Below, in pieces: positions 35,801 through 48,041 of a stretch of 64,000 nucleotides of DNA; the stretch's first letter is position 1, and each line of letters starts with the position of its first letter. The notes under the pieces were generated by a model that saw nothing but the letters and a program-made list of their open reading frames with translations, was not told the DNA's origin and did not search any database. Origin of the DNA: Reclinomonas americana ATCC 50394 (taxonomy: Eukaryota > Jakobida > Jakobea > Jakobida); contig PS015122.1 of assembly GCA_048213135.1 (NCBI GenBank), positions 1 to 64,000 on the forward strand, read 5' to 3'. A program made the translations under genes and the position numbers.

Positions 35801-38800
35801 GCTGCTGCGCACCGAGATGCCACTGACACACATGTTGCATCGCATGGCGGATGCGCACGAGGTGTTTACGCAGCTGACGACGACAGTGCACGAAGGCGCT
35901 GGCGAGGCTCTCGGTCGTCTGAATGAGGCACTGAAGACGTTTGTCCGCATGCTGGAGTTGTTGCGTACGGAGCGCGACGAAGACGATGAGGCACAACCGG
36001 ATCACGCCAAGCGGCAGCAAAGAGTTGCGTAGGGAGGTCGCGAGAGAGAGTGGCGTGTGGCGTGCGACTTACCGTTGTTACAGATTATGCAAATGGAAGC
36101 GCGCATCTGTGTGCACGAGGATGAGCTGCTCGAGATGCGTGCGAAGGTCGCTCACTTGGCGAAGCGTGGCTTCCCCGAATATGTGTTCCAGTTGCAGCAG
36201 TCGCTGACCGACAAGGTTTCGTGGTGATATGTACTGTTGCTTTGGCTCAGTTGCTGTCGCTCACCCACAGATGCTGCAGGTACCATTTGGCCTGCACCTG
36301 GTCGACGATGTAGAATTTGGTGCGTTGTTGCTCTTCATTTTGTATGTTTGTATGTGCGTTTCACTGACGATCGACTGGATGAATGTGCATGCAGTAATGG
36401 ACACAGAACCCGGCGACTACACCATTGTGAATCAGATCATGAGTCGGCATCCGGTCGCCGTCATTCGGTGCGTGTGTGTGTGTTTGTGTTTGCTTGTCTC
36501 TGCGATACGCTGACGCAGCAGCATTGCCACGCACAGCATGGCCAACAAGTACTACTTTGCCAAAGAGTACAACATTCGGTCTGCCGATCAGTGTCTGTGG
36601 CTGAGCAACGAGGTCAACACGCTGGCTCAGCTGCGCCACCCAAATATCGTGCGACTGAAGGGTTTCATGTCGGATCACACGTCCAAGTTTCGCATGCACT
36701 CCCCCTGTTTCATTTTTTCGCAGCGCACACTCTCACGAAGCGGGGTGTCTGCAGGTCGCACTACGTCACTGTGATGGAGGACGTTGGCTCGGTCAACCTC
36801 CTGCGCGCACTGCCGACCATGGAGCTTCCGCAGATTCGCCGGGCCTTTGCTCAGCTGCTGCACGTGAGTCGTTCTGCGCTGCTGTGCAGCCTGGCTCCTC
36901 GCATGTTGCTGATCAAGAGTCTTGTGCACACAGGCCGTCGCGTACATGCACGATCAGGGCGTGGTGCATGCCAATTTGCACCCGGGCAATGTTATTTACT
37001 CGTCCGACCGCGGCGTCATTGTCATTTCGTTTACATCCGCCCAGTTCCGCGAGCCTTTTAATGTTGATACGGGTCAGTCGGTGGCTTTCTCTCTCGTGTC
37101 TGCCTATCCCTTCGCGATGCTCACTTTGCGCTTGCAGCTGTCTCACCGCGAGCGCGGTACGGTGCCCCCGAAGTCCTTCTGCGACGGTCGGCACCGGAGC
37201 CGCCGTGCGACGTTTTCGCCGTTGGCATCATGCTGTTTGACGCCTTCACATCGACCTCGTACTCACTGGATATCGACCCGGCCGCCGGTGTCGTCATGCC
37301 GCGCATCAACGAGGCTCGTGCCGAACTGGGTCTGGAGCCGCTGGAGCAAACGCTGGCCGACGAACTTGACGCTGCGATTGCTCTGATGGTGCGCGTTCAC
37401 TTGCGCTGTTGTCGTTGCTGCGCATTTTGCTGATTCGATCTTGCCACCACAGACGCACATCTCGCCCGGCAAGAGACCCACAGGGTGGGAGTTGCTGGCC
37501 ATGCCAGTGTTCCGCGCTGTGCATCGTGGCGACGACGGCAAGGATGATGTTGCGTGCAAGCAGCAGCAGCAGCAGAGGATAAAGTTGACACGTGTTCTTG
37601 TCGCTGATGATTGCGTTCCGTGATCCCACCAGCCCATGGTGCGCTTCTGGACTGCGCTCTCTCGTGCGCGGCGCGATGCACCGTCACTCCTGCAGGCGCT
37701 GGCGATCGACGAGGTGGAGCTGAGCACGTCGCCGTTGCAGAAGCTGCGATTCGACAGCCGAACAATCTTCAATCACTTGGTGATCGAGCACACGAGACGC
37801 GCCACCGACGCGGGTCATCCCGAGCAGCGCCTGTTTGGACACGCGCATCACGCGCTCGTCAGTGTTGCGTGGCACGACTCGCTGCTGATATTGTTTGTGT
37901 GGCTGCTGACTTGCTGCTGCACAGTTCCTCCGGCGAGTGGTCGAACAGTCGCCGGCCATTGAGTTCCTCGGTTCGGGATCGTACGTCGGGTCTGGGCAGA
38001 CGGCGTTCCCGGCGCCGTCGAGCCGCGCAGGCAACCCGGTGTTGGCCAGCTCCATTTTTACTCTGTTTGGGCGTGTGCTGGCCAAGATGCTGGTGCTCGG
38101 CTGCAAGGTCCCTCGCAAGGTGAGCGTCGGAATGAATGGCGGTCTCTTCTCGTCGCCAGCGATGATGGCACTCACGTTGTCTTGCTTGTGTTGCAGTTGC
38201 TACCTCGGTTCCTGTTCAAGGTGCTGGCCACCACAAAGGCAGTGGAGGCGCCGGTGCTGGCCGACTTGCTGCCCGACCTGCCGGCCATTGCGCGGCACTT
38301 GAGATTGCTGCGGTGTACGGTGGTCGACTGTTTGCACTTGTCGTTCACCGAGGGCATCGACGAGATGGGCCACTTTAGCGAAATCGACCCCGAGTTTGTG
38401 CCCTCGCACGCATCGGACGGTGAGTCTTTTTGTGTGCTGTATATATATGGCGACATGTACATATCCCGTGTTGCACAGAGGTAACGGAGGAGAACAAGGA
38501 AGAGTACATTCGTGCCGTTGTCGCTTCACAGTTGATTGGTTTCGGTCGGCGGGAGGTGAGGTCATGCTTGTCGCTTCTCTCGCCTTTCGTGTGTCGCTGA
38601 GTGTGCGTTCACGCAACGACAGGCATACCTGCGCATTCGAGCGGCCATGATGGAGGCTCTGGCGGTCAACGGGCGAGAGGAAGGGTGCGTGCTGTTGTCG
38701 ACGTTTATCTTGTTCATTCCCAGTGTTAGCTAATGCGTTTCTCTCGCAGATCGCTGTGGTGGGCCGCAGAGATCATGGAGGCCGACGACCTTCGCGGTCT

Positions 38801-39173
38801 GCTGGAGCACGCCGAGCAGGTGTCAGCGGAGGAACTGATTCACCACATTCGCTTCCATCCCGAGTTCGCCGCCAAGCGCAGCCCGGTGCCTGAGCAACTG
38901 TCGGAGACGCTGAGGGCGTGGGAACGCGAAAGCCGCCAGCATCGCTTGATCGACTTTGTCGAGTTTGTGGCCTCGCAGACACGCTTGCCGGTGCGCGACG
39001 CCTTTGCCGAGCGCGTGTCCGTCTCGGTAGTTCCACTGGCTGCGCCGGCGCACTTGCCTGAGAGCCGACCAGTGCATGCCGAGCTGTTCCTGCCAGTGGC
39101 CGGCTACGGATCGACTGCAGCACTTCGTGAGCGACTCGAGCGGGCTATGGATGGCATCCTAGAAGACGAGTGA
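32806..39173 (+). CDS. WD40 / coiled-coil / pseudokinase / HECT-like protein lacking the catalytic cysteine
   Basis: ATG 32806 (MGGGTPSKLLRVMHCDDTVT), stop 39171-39173. WD40 repeats (32830-34250; SFEGHERTVRSVSASA, GDNSVRVWSLSSGR, TASADKTLRLWK, SGAMDDSVRIWS). A helical middle (34700-36220; SERESLLRIVQLARCLLLV, QMEARICVHEDELLEM). A kinase fold (36520-37500) keeps the VAIK Lys (KYYFAKEYN), the C-helix Glu (NEVNTLAQLRHPNIVRL) and APE (YGAPEVL), but has HAN for HRD (VVHANLHPGNV) and no DFG (VISFTSAQF). A HECT domain follows (37640-39173; IFTLFGRVLAKMLVLGCKVP, TEENKEEYIRAVVASQL, FVEFVASQTRLPV). The active-site TCF is replaced by Ala (RPVHAELFLPVAGYGS), so thioester catalysis looks lost. Joins at 34252/34331, 34409/34475 and 36023/36086 were checked in frame. 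I know no named family with this architecture. Confidence 0.82.
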
Positions 39174-39241
39174 GAGACGTGCAGTTCATGTTGTAGATGG
39201 AGTAAACTTGCGGTCGACGGATCATTGCTGGTTTAGTTCCA

Positions 39242-42200
39242 ATGTCGAGCGTGGGCGACGACAGCGTATTGTCGACGCTGCGCGGTGTATGCGAGTCGTT
39301 CTTTGTGCAACATGCATCGCTGGCCGCCACTGTGCACGCGTTGCCGTCGTTCGATGCATGTCGCACTCTGGTCGGCACTCTCGTCGAGCATCATCTGAGC
39401 GGCGTTGCGTGAATTCTCTCTGGCACCAGTGATGTCTGTGATTGTGTGTAAGTGATAGGGAAGCCTCACCGCACCGCTTCACTCCACAGTTGCGTGTGTC
39501 GCGGGCGTGGGCGAGTGCGCTGCGTGTGGAGCACTTGTCGGAGTGGATGCATGCACAGCAGTGGTCGCACAGCGACGCCAGTGCTTTCCTTTGTCTCTCG
39601 CTGCTGGCTGGCCTCGCGTCGCGCTGTGGAGAAGAGGCGGAAGGAGAGCAGAGAGGAATGGTGGCAAAGGAGGAGATTGCGTGGACAGTCGTGTGCATTC
39701 CGAGCTTTGCCGCGTACCGTTTGCCCCTGGGCGGCGAGTTCTTCCGCACGAGAGAGCTGGGTTCGTTCGCCTTTCGCACCAAGTGTTTTGTAATCATGGT
39801 TGAGTTGCGAGTGCTGATGGGTGCACAGCCGCACGGCTCTTGCTGGAGAGTGCGTTGCGATCGACTGCGTTGCTGGATCGAATCGTCGCCGAGTGCAGTG
39901 CAGCGCTGCTGACCACCGACGAGCAGGCAGTCTCACTGGTCGGCTACAGTGTCGATGCCACTGCCGTGATCCACGGCGTCGGCAGCGGGGACAAGACGCC
40001 GTACGTGACGGGTTGTGCATCGGTCGTGCGATCGATGGCCGACGCTCTGCTCGCCGGCTCGCTCTCGGTACGCTGTTTCTCTTCTCCCCGAGCGCCCTTG
40101 TTGACTGTCGATCTCATCATACCTTGCGTGCCAGTGTTCACCATCGATCGTCGCACTGCTGGAGGAGCAACTTGACAGCTTGGCACACGGCAGTGGATCC
40201 GGTGCGGTGCGAGAGGCACGACGGTGGTACTTGTGCCCGTTGGTGTCGGCCGTGCTGGCGCACACTCCCGACTTTGTGCAACGGAACCAACTGGCGCAGG
40301 CATGTTGTGACACCGTGCGTGAGGTGTCGAGTGGCTACTCACTGACGTGTCGTGTCGCAGGTGGTTTTCCGCTCGCTGCTGTCGAGCCACTCATTCGGAC
40401 CGTGGCACCGTGCGGCATTCTTCTCCTACGTGTTGCAGTTGTCGACTGAGCTCGCAGACGGATTGGGCACGCGCACTGGTTCGCGCCGCATTCTTAATCG
40501 AAAAGTCTTGTTCGGTTCAGCAGCTCATTTGCTGCGTGGCAGGTGTGGATGTGCGCTTGGACGCCAGCTTCTGGAAGATGCTGCAGACCGGCATGTGCAC
40601 CACCGAGTACGGTGAGCACATGGCGGCCGCTGCCGTCCTGCGTCGCATCATTCGTCTGTCGAGTGAGGCGGCGGCGGCAGAGGACGGTCGAGTCGCATGG
40701 ATACCGTTGCGTTGTCGGCGATGACAGAGTATGCGCATTCTGCTCTGACTTGTGTGCTTTTCTCTCTCTCTTTCGCCAGAGAGTTCTCGTGGAGTCTGGC
40801 CGCCTGTGCACGACTGGAAGAGATGTGGGCACGCTACTTTCTGGTGTACACTACCGTTTCGGAGAACAGTCCGCACTTGTTGAAGGTGCGATGAGAGCAA
40901 GCGCTGAATTGCAGGCAGCCACTTGCTCATTGCTACAATAACAGGCCATGTTTCGCTCCATTGATTCGCTGTTGCCGACGGCGGAGGGTCGTAGTGTCGA
41001 CGGTTTGTGCTGATCGCGGTTCCTCTCATCGGTGCATGACAGACTGACAGACTGGCTCACGCAGCGAGTGTGGCGCCGCTGCACTTCTCCTGGATCGGAG
41101 TGCTGTACATGCGCGGCTTTGCGCATGTCAACATGGCGGTCGTTCGACAGGTGACGAACCACGCACTGGCGTTCGCCTTTGATGCTCACCCACCGGGTTA
41201 CATGCCGGCTCATTTCGTGCACGGTGAGAAGTTGTTACCCGAATGGCGAAGGAGGGGAGTGTGCCACCGCTAAAGGTGACTGTGCGCAGAGGTCATGCTA
41301 CCGCACTTGGACATGAGTCGCTCCCTGCAATATTCGGCCGACATTCCTGCGGTGACCACGCACTTTCTTGCGCGATACATCGACAACGCAGTCGACCAGG
41401 TGCGTTGTCGATGTGGTGCTGCATGATCAAGTTAGGGTTTGTTTATTCATTGTGCACTACAGGTGGCGGCGGCTTGCGGGTTCGTGGAGGCTGTGCGATC
41501 ATTTGACAAACCCGAGCTGTGGACCACCATGTCCATTGTGACAGCGATTCGTCAGGCGGCCGAGACGGCTGCCAAGCGACACGTAGCTCTCGTGAACACT
41601 GAGCTGTTGCAGAGCATCACGATGCTCATGGATCTGCGTGATCGCGGCTGGTGAGTTGTCGCCGTGTGTGTGACCTGTGATTTGGCCCACAATAACACGA
41701 ACTAGGACCATTGCGCTGGAGGCGAGACTCGATGTTATTCTCATGGATATTGTCTCGATTGGTCGCACGCCGACATTCGATGACACGCTGGCACTCGTGG
41801 ACCTGGTGCGTTTTGTCGCACGCTTGAATCCGCGCGTCGTGGCGGCTCGCGAGGTGCCCGGAGTCGCTCGTTTCTGCGAGTGGGTGACCTCGGTCTGTGG
41901 TATTCTTCCTTCTCATGGCATTCGCAATCATCTGTCTCACTTTGTGGCGTAGGCGCTGTCGTCTGTGTCGGAAACGATTGTCGATGAAGCCGTGCACGAG
42001 CTATTTGCCAACAACGGTGAGCATTGCCACGTGCTGCGTGTCAACACGAATCCTCCTCACTCATTGGTTGGTCGCCCTGCTTTTGCAGTACCGTCGTCGG
42101 CCGTGAGTCGCGGCTTGATGATGCTGATCTACTTTGTGGAGCCTCTGCAGACGCGTCTGACACGACTCGTCTGCGAGAAGACCGCCGAGTTGTACAGGTA

Positions 42201-45200
42201 GAGATCAGTTGATGTCTGTGCGCACCCTGCTACTGCACGGATGTCTCACCTTCACACTCGCTGCCAGTCACCCGTACATTGCGGCAGACCGCGTCCAGCG
42301 CACTGTGCAGGCCTTTGTGGATCTGTGCGACATTGCGGCCGCTGTTGGACCTGATGGTGCGCATCCCTCGCCCCTTCTCTCCTCACAGATCTCTCATTCC
42401 TCCATACAGCCCAGTGCGCACCTGCGTGGGGAGTCGTGGGACAAGAGAGTGGCAGGGCAGCGCGAGAGATCGCCTCCTTTGTGCAATCACAGAGCGATGC
42501 ACCAGACAGTGGTTCGTGTGGGCGTGAGAAATGTCTTGCTCATCACCGGTTCACCTTTGCCTGCATGTGTCGCGCAGATCTGTTTTCTGCATGCGTACGT
42601 GCGCTGGCACACTTGCATCGTCGTCACGCCAATCTGCCGTTTGTAAGCGATGCCGTGGAGAGCGTGTGCGGCATGGGCGCGCAACTATTGCGGAATTCAA
42701 CCTCTGGTGACTTTGTTGTTGCGAGGTCATGCGCGTGGAAAAAGTGGCTGACCGCATAGCATTGCTGTCGGTGGTGCAGTGGAACAAGCCATGACCGGTA
42801 TGTCAATTGTTGGCAGGCTGTTTGCATCGCAGGCTCAATTCGACGAACGCACACCTGTTGCGTAGCCGCGTTGGTTGGTGTGCGCAACACTCCGTCTATG
42901 TGATTGACACATGGTGGTGACCAGGGGCGAGTGGACATGTGGCAGCAGCGATTGCTCGAACTCATCAACTTTTCCCTCGCAAAAGCTCGCGGTGCCGACG
43001 CACAACAGCAGCAGAGGTGTGGTGTGATTTCCTGCATCGGCAATGTCTCAAATACCGGACTGAGTCGTCGAATGTGTGTGCGCGACGCAGTACCCCGGTC
43101 CGCCAATTTCACTTTTACCAGTACAATGCCGCGCATTTGGTGTGCGCTGCTCTGGTGGAGACGGTGTGTGTGTGTGCTTCTCGTCGCATTGTCGCCGGTC
43201 CAGCTGTCGCCGACCGTACACAATCACAGACGGCCAGGGGAAATGTCGACTTTTGGAGGAGTGTTGCCTCGCGACTGTGCGACATGCTGGACTGTGCGGA
43301 ACGCGGCCTGGTGGTCGCTCTCGGCGATGCAGCACTGTGTGCAGCCGATGCGCTGCTCGATTCGGATCCAGATGAGGTGTGACTTCGGTGATTCGTTTGT
43401 TTTCTTGCTCCGTTCCACTAACTCTGCATGCACGCCAGGCGATTACGACTATTCGTGCCGTGTGGCACAGCTTCTTCTCGGAGCGCGTGCTCGATGCCTG
43501 TCATGTGGCAGCTCTGTCGCGAATGTTTGGCGAGCGCTTCCTTGCGCACCCGTCACTGTCTGCATTCATGAAGGAGGTAACTTCTGTGCCAGCTTACCGG
43601 CGAGGTGACTGTGAGCTTCGTTACACACTTTTTTTTCGTGCTGTGCAGTTGCTGAGCTCGGCGTTGGACGCGTTCAGCAGCAACTATCGCATCATGTATC
43701 CGATTGCCGCGGTGGTGTGCCGAACATGCGCGCGTCTGCCACGCCTCCTGCTGCGCTATGTGGAGGTCAGTGACCATCACCTCCGTTGCAGCTGGCGGTG
43801 TCAGCTCATCACTTTTGCGCAACAGGAAATCTACCGCATGTGCATGTACATGACAGATTCGACGACGGACAATGAGGCGGAGCTCAGCCGTGCTGTGCTG
43901 ACTGTTGTACGCGTCAGTGGCGATGATACGTGGTTCGCCACTGTCCCCTTTTTTCGGTGGGTGCTTCTGCACGATTGTGCTCACGAGTTGCGGCATGCAG
44001 GTTGAACGCCGTGTTCCCGAGTTACACCATGCTGCTGGAGAAAGTCCGAGCCGTGGCGCTGTCGGCATTGCACGCTGTGGCCATTCTGCCATCAGCGAAT
44101 GCGGCCGTGCAGCGGTCCATTCTCGAGCGTGTGCTGGAGCTCGTCGGGGAATGCATGGCTCTCAACAGACGGCACAATGAGGAGAATCTCTTTCTGCACA
44201 GTCCAGTGGAAGGAGTTATGTCGCCCCTCGAAAGCATGGCTGCTGCTCGCACGCACAGTGCCTTATCCTCTGCCTTCTCCAGGTGATGGTAGCGCAAGTG
44301 CTGAGCGTGCTCACGCCGTGTACGACGCTGGAGACGGCGGCCATGCTGCTCGAGCCGATTGGCAAGGCTCTGGGATTCGGGTTGCATCCGTCGGTGCGCG
44401 AGTTGTTTGAGAATTTTATCTGCCGCTTGGTCCTCCGTTTCCCGACGCTGCTGCGCGACTCGCTGTGCAAGTAAGTCGGGAGGTCTTGTCGCCCGTTCTC
44501 TCAGCTTTGTGGTGGCTGACAGGCTCGCGCGCGTCTCATGTGCAGGGAGTTGACCAACTTTGAACTGAAACCGATTCGTGCCGCCAGTCTGGTGGCCATC
44601 ACCTGCATGTATCTGCTCGCAGTGGAACGTGAAGAGTTCCTGGATGTGTTGAAAAAGGTTGCAACGTGCCGCTTGATGGCACGAAGAGGTGAAGCGCGAT
44701 CTCACGCATGCATTCACAGGAGTTTTGGACGGTGTCGGCCTGGATCGCCACGCATTACCACTTGACGTGCAACTTGGTGCAGTACACGTGGGTCAAGGTT
44801 CACGAACGACTGCAGAGCGAAGGGTTGCGTGCGCTCCTCCGTTCGCATCGTGCGTATTTTTCCTCGTGCTAACCGCGCTTCCTTCGGCAGTGGATCCCCC
44901 TTCACGCCCGAAATGAGTGCGTTCCTGGAGAGCGTGGTAACATATGTGCGCACCAATCGAATTGCCCAAAAGAGCTTCCGTAAGGTGCGGGTTGAGTGGC
45001 ATTGCTCTCCCCCCTGTAATGCACAGCCCCTCAACACTAGTCGTTGTTGCAGAACATTCAATATGCGGCGCGCAATCAACAACGCGTCTTCCACTTGCCT
45101 GCTGTGCTGGCGGTGGAGACGTTGACAGACCCGGAGCTCATCCGCGCATCTCTGAGTCGGGTACGATGTGCCGCCACTGTCTCTCTTCTGTTCACAACAG

Positions 45201-46299
45201 ACAGTCGATCCTCACCTTATCGACGTGCAGAACATGATGCTCAGTGTGCGACTGGCGGGCTCCGAGTTCGCCAATCTGTTGGTGCACGACGAGCTGCTGC
45301 CCGGGTACCGTGAGCGCACGCTGCGCGATCTGGTCTGCGAGCTGCCGGCCGTTGTTCTGGACGACGACAGTCGAGAAAGCCAGCCGCTGTCGCCACCGGC
45401 GGATGAGATGGAGTGGACACAAGGTGCATAATGGTGCTGCTAGTGATCGAGGAGTTGTCCTTGTGGCAGTTGCTCACCTCCAGTGTAATGCGCCGTAGCG
45501 GCGCAACTGGTGGAGGCCAACTGGACGTGTCCCGAAGTCGAAAACTTTCAGCGCAAGGCTCGGACTGTCACAGACGAGACGCGCGAGTTCATTCTGGATC
45601 CAACGCGTGTGCGCAGTCACGGGTATGCTGAACCAACAAAGTGCTCGCTGTCCTCCAAATATCTTATCTGACACTGCGTGCACCAGACATCGGCACGAAC
45701 TGATTCTGGTGGCCTCGCTCATTGACAAGGCCCCGAACCTCGGCGGCCTGTCGCGCACCTGCGAGATTTTCAATGTCGGCAAGCTGGTGGTCGCCGACAA
45801 GACCGTCATGCAGGTACGCGCGCCTCACCGACACCACCGCACTGCGCTCCCTTGCGACTCACCATGGCACAGGATACCATGTTTGTGCAACTGGCCATGA
45901 CGGCCGAGCAGTGGCTGCCCATCGAAGAGGTACCAGTGGCCGACCTACCGGCCTACTTGCACCGCATGCAACACGACTGCGGCTACACACTGCTCGGCCT
46001 AGAACAAACGTCGCAGAGCGTCAGTCTCGAGCACTTTGAGTTCCCCGCGCGCTCGCTACTGCTCCTCGGCAGCGAGGGCGAAGGCATCCCACCCGAACTC
46101 CTCTCGCTGCTCGAGCGCACCATTGAGATCCCGCAATTGGGCGTCGTGCGCTCCCTCAACGTCGTTGCGTGCACAGTGTTTTTGACGCAGCACTAACACC
46201 ACTGATCATCATCCGCAGCACGTCAGCGGTGCCGTGGCCATGTGGGAATACACCAAACAGCGAGCTTTCGGCGGGCATGCAGTCCCACTTGCGCAATGA
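39242..46299 (+). CDS. TARBP1: TARBP1/Trm3 tRNA (guanosine-18-2'-O)-methyltransferase
   Basis: ATG 39242 (MSSVGDDSVLSTLRGVCESF), stop 46297-46299. A long alpha-helical, armadillo-like N-terminal region in about 30 small exons precedes a C-terminal SPOUT methyltransferase domain, as in human TARBP1 and yeast Trm3. SPOUT motifs: LILVASLIDKAPNLGGLSRT (motif 1, with catalytic Arg), LLLLGSEGEGIPPELL (motif 2) and IPQLGVVRSLNV|HVSGAVAMWEY (motif 3, AdoMet-binding knot). The last join uses a GTTGCGT donor (46164). TWVKVHERLQ and CPEVENFQRKARTV match the pre-SPOUT region. It makes Gm18 in the D-loop of some cytosolic tRNAs. It is 68 bp after the HECT-like gene and 44 bp before the scramblase gene. 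Confidence 0.9.
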
Positions 46300-46343
46300 A
46301 TAGAAACTGTGTCCTCGTCCTCTGTCTTTGTTGTTCTCCATCG

Positions 46344-47975
46344 ATGGGCGACAGTGACTACGCTGCATGGCCGACCTCGCCCAGCGCGGCTGCGCGTGTG
46401 GGCATCAACTCACTGGCGGCCTCCTTCACTGCCGACTCGCCTCGCCACGCCCCTCAACGCAGTCTGCCTGCGCAGTCGACTCCGCTCTACACCTCCAGTC
46501 GCTCACACTCTGCGGCCTCCTCCACGGGCTCCTCGCCTGCGCATCGTCCACAGTCGCACTCGGCACTGATGGTCTCCGGAGATCGCTTCATGTTGGACGA
46601 GGAGGAGGAGGAGGGAGATGAGGTCATGTTCCGCAGTGCAAAGGCCTATGATTCGTATGGTGAGAGAGAGAGAGAGAGAGAGAGAAGAGTGTGTGTGTGC
46701 GTGTGTGTGTGATGATTGTGATTGATGCATTGCATGACTGACTGATGCCTTTGTTTGATTTCAGCTGCTTCCATGTCGCCTAGTGGGCGGTTGCGCTTGC
46801 TGCCCTCGACTATCTTTGCTGGTCTGTGTGTGTGTCTATGTGTGTGTCTGCGTGGATTCTGTTTCTGACTGTTGCACAGGCGAGGAGCAGGAGTTCGGAG
46901 GATTGGCTGTTGCGTTTTCTGCTGTCTGCGAGCTTGTGTTTGCTTCCTCACTGTGTGCGTGCAGAGACATGCGGAGGTGACGATGAGGCAACGGTGGCTT
47001 GGTGAGTGCGGATGTGATTGTCGTGACGAGCATCCTTTCACTGACTGCTTTGTCTCGTGCAGGAATGTGCTCATGTGGACGGCGCAGCTACGATGTGGTG
47101 GGCGTGGACAAGGCCATTCTGTTCCGGTTGCGCAACAAGAGCAACTGTTGTTGCAACCATGTGCGTCGTGTTGTTCTGTGATGAGCGATTTCCGAGCATT
47201 CATTGTCATCCTTTCATCTGCAGTGCGTGACTTTTTGTTCCGAGACCGAGTTTGTGGCGCGGACGAGGGCTGTCGGTGGCACGCCGCACAGCGAGGACGC
47301 AGATGACTCAGATGATGAGAGCGCAGGCGGGCGGCGCACTCCGCGCACCGGAGACGGGGTGGTGTTCTCCATTGTGCAGCAGGCGTCGTGTTTGTCGCGG
47401 AGCATGTATGTTGCGTACACGTGTTGCAGTGGTGTGACAGGGAAGGAAGGTTGTAGTTGGTGATCGCGTTTCCGCCACACAGGTGTACGATAACGAGGAC
47501 ACGCCAATAGGGCGCACGTACCGGCCGATCTTTTGCTGTACGCAGCGAATCGATGTGTTTATGCGAACACCGCTGGAGGGCGAACGGAAAGTGTTTGAGG
47601 TCGAGTCCATCCGCGCGTGCGTCGGCTGCAATGACGTTGCGTGGACCGGCCGTACGCGTCCGTCCTTTTTGTTGTCGCCCCGGCTCACCTCCCCCTCGCG
47701 CGCAGTATTCATTCATCATCCGCTCTGCGGAGTCTGGCGAGGAGTTGGCCGTGATCACACGACGCTGGCAAGGTCTCTGCAAGGCCGCGATGAATCTAGA
47801 AGGTGCGTTCTGCTCGCTATTGTTGTGTGGCTGTACAGGGGAGGGTCTGACTGTGTCTGCAGACTGGAGCATCTCGTTTCCGCAGCATGCTGGGGCCATT
47901 GAGCGCGCCTTGTTGGTCGCCGCCGTCGTGCACCTGGATGTTGTCTTGGGTCAGCAGAAGAGTGGGTCGTCGTAG
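46344..47975 (+). CDS. Phospholipid scramblase family protein
   Basis: ATG at 46344 (MGDSDYAAWPTSPSAAARVG), stop at 47975. A Ser/Pro-rich and acidic N-terminus (LDEEEEEGDEVMF) is followed by the scramblase beta-barrel: RRSYDVVGVDKAILFRLRNK, Cys-rich NKSNCCCNHCVTFC, YDNEDTPIGRTYRPIFCC, VFEVESIRACVGCNDYSFII (joined by a GTTGCGT donor at 47636), EELAVITRRWQGLCKAAM and the final hydrophobic helix (RALLVAAVVHLDVVLGQ). Members bind Ca2+ and move phospholipids between leaflets, or act in the nucleus. The Cys clusters typical of palmitoylated scramblases are present. An acidic insert (SEDADDSDDESAGG) is an addition to the family core. Confidence 0.82.
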
Positions 47976-48041
47976 AGCATAAAAGTAATGACGGCGTGAA
48001 ATGGTGAAACGTAAACAATCCTGGCAAATATTTTCATTCAT

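Noticed and set aside
46646-47899. A 417-codon minus-strand open frame
   Set aside because: It crosses several scramblase exons and introns in antisense and shows only His/Thr-rich low complexity.
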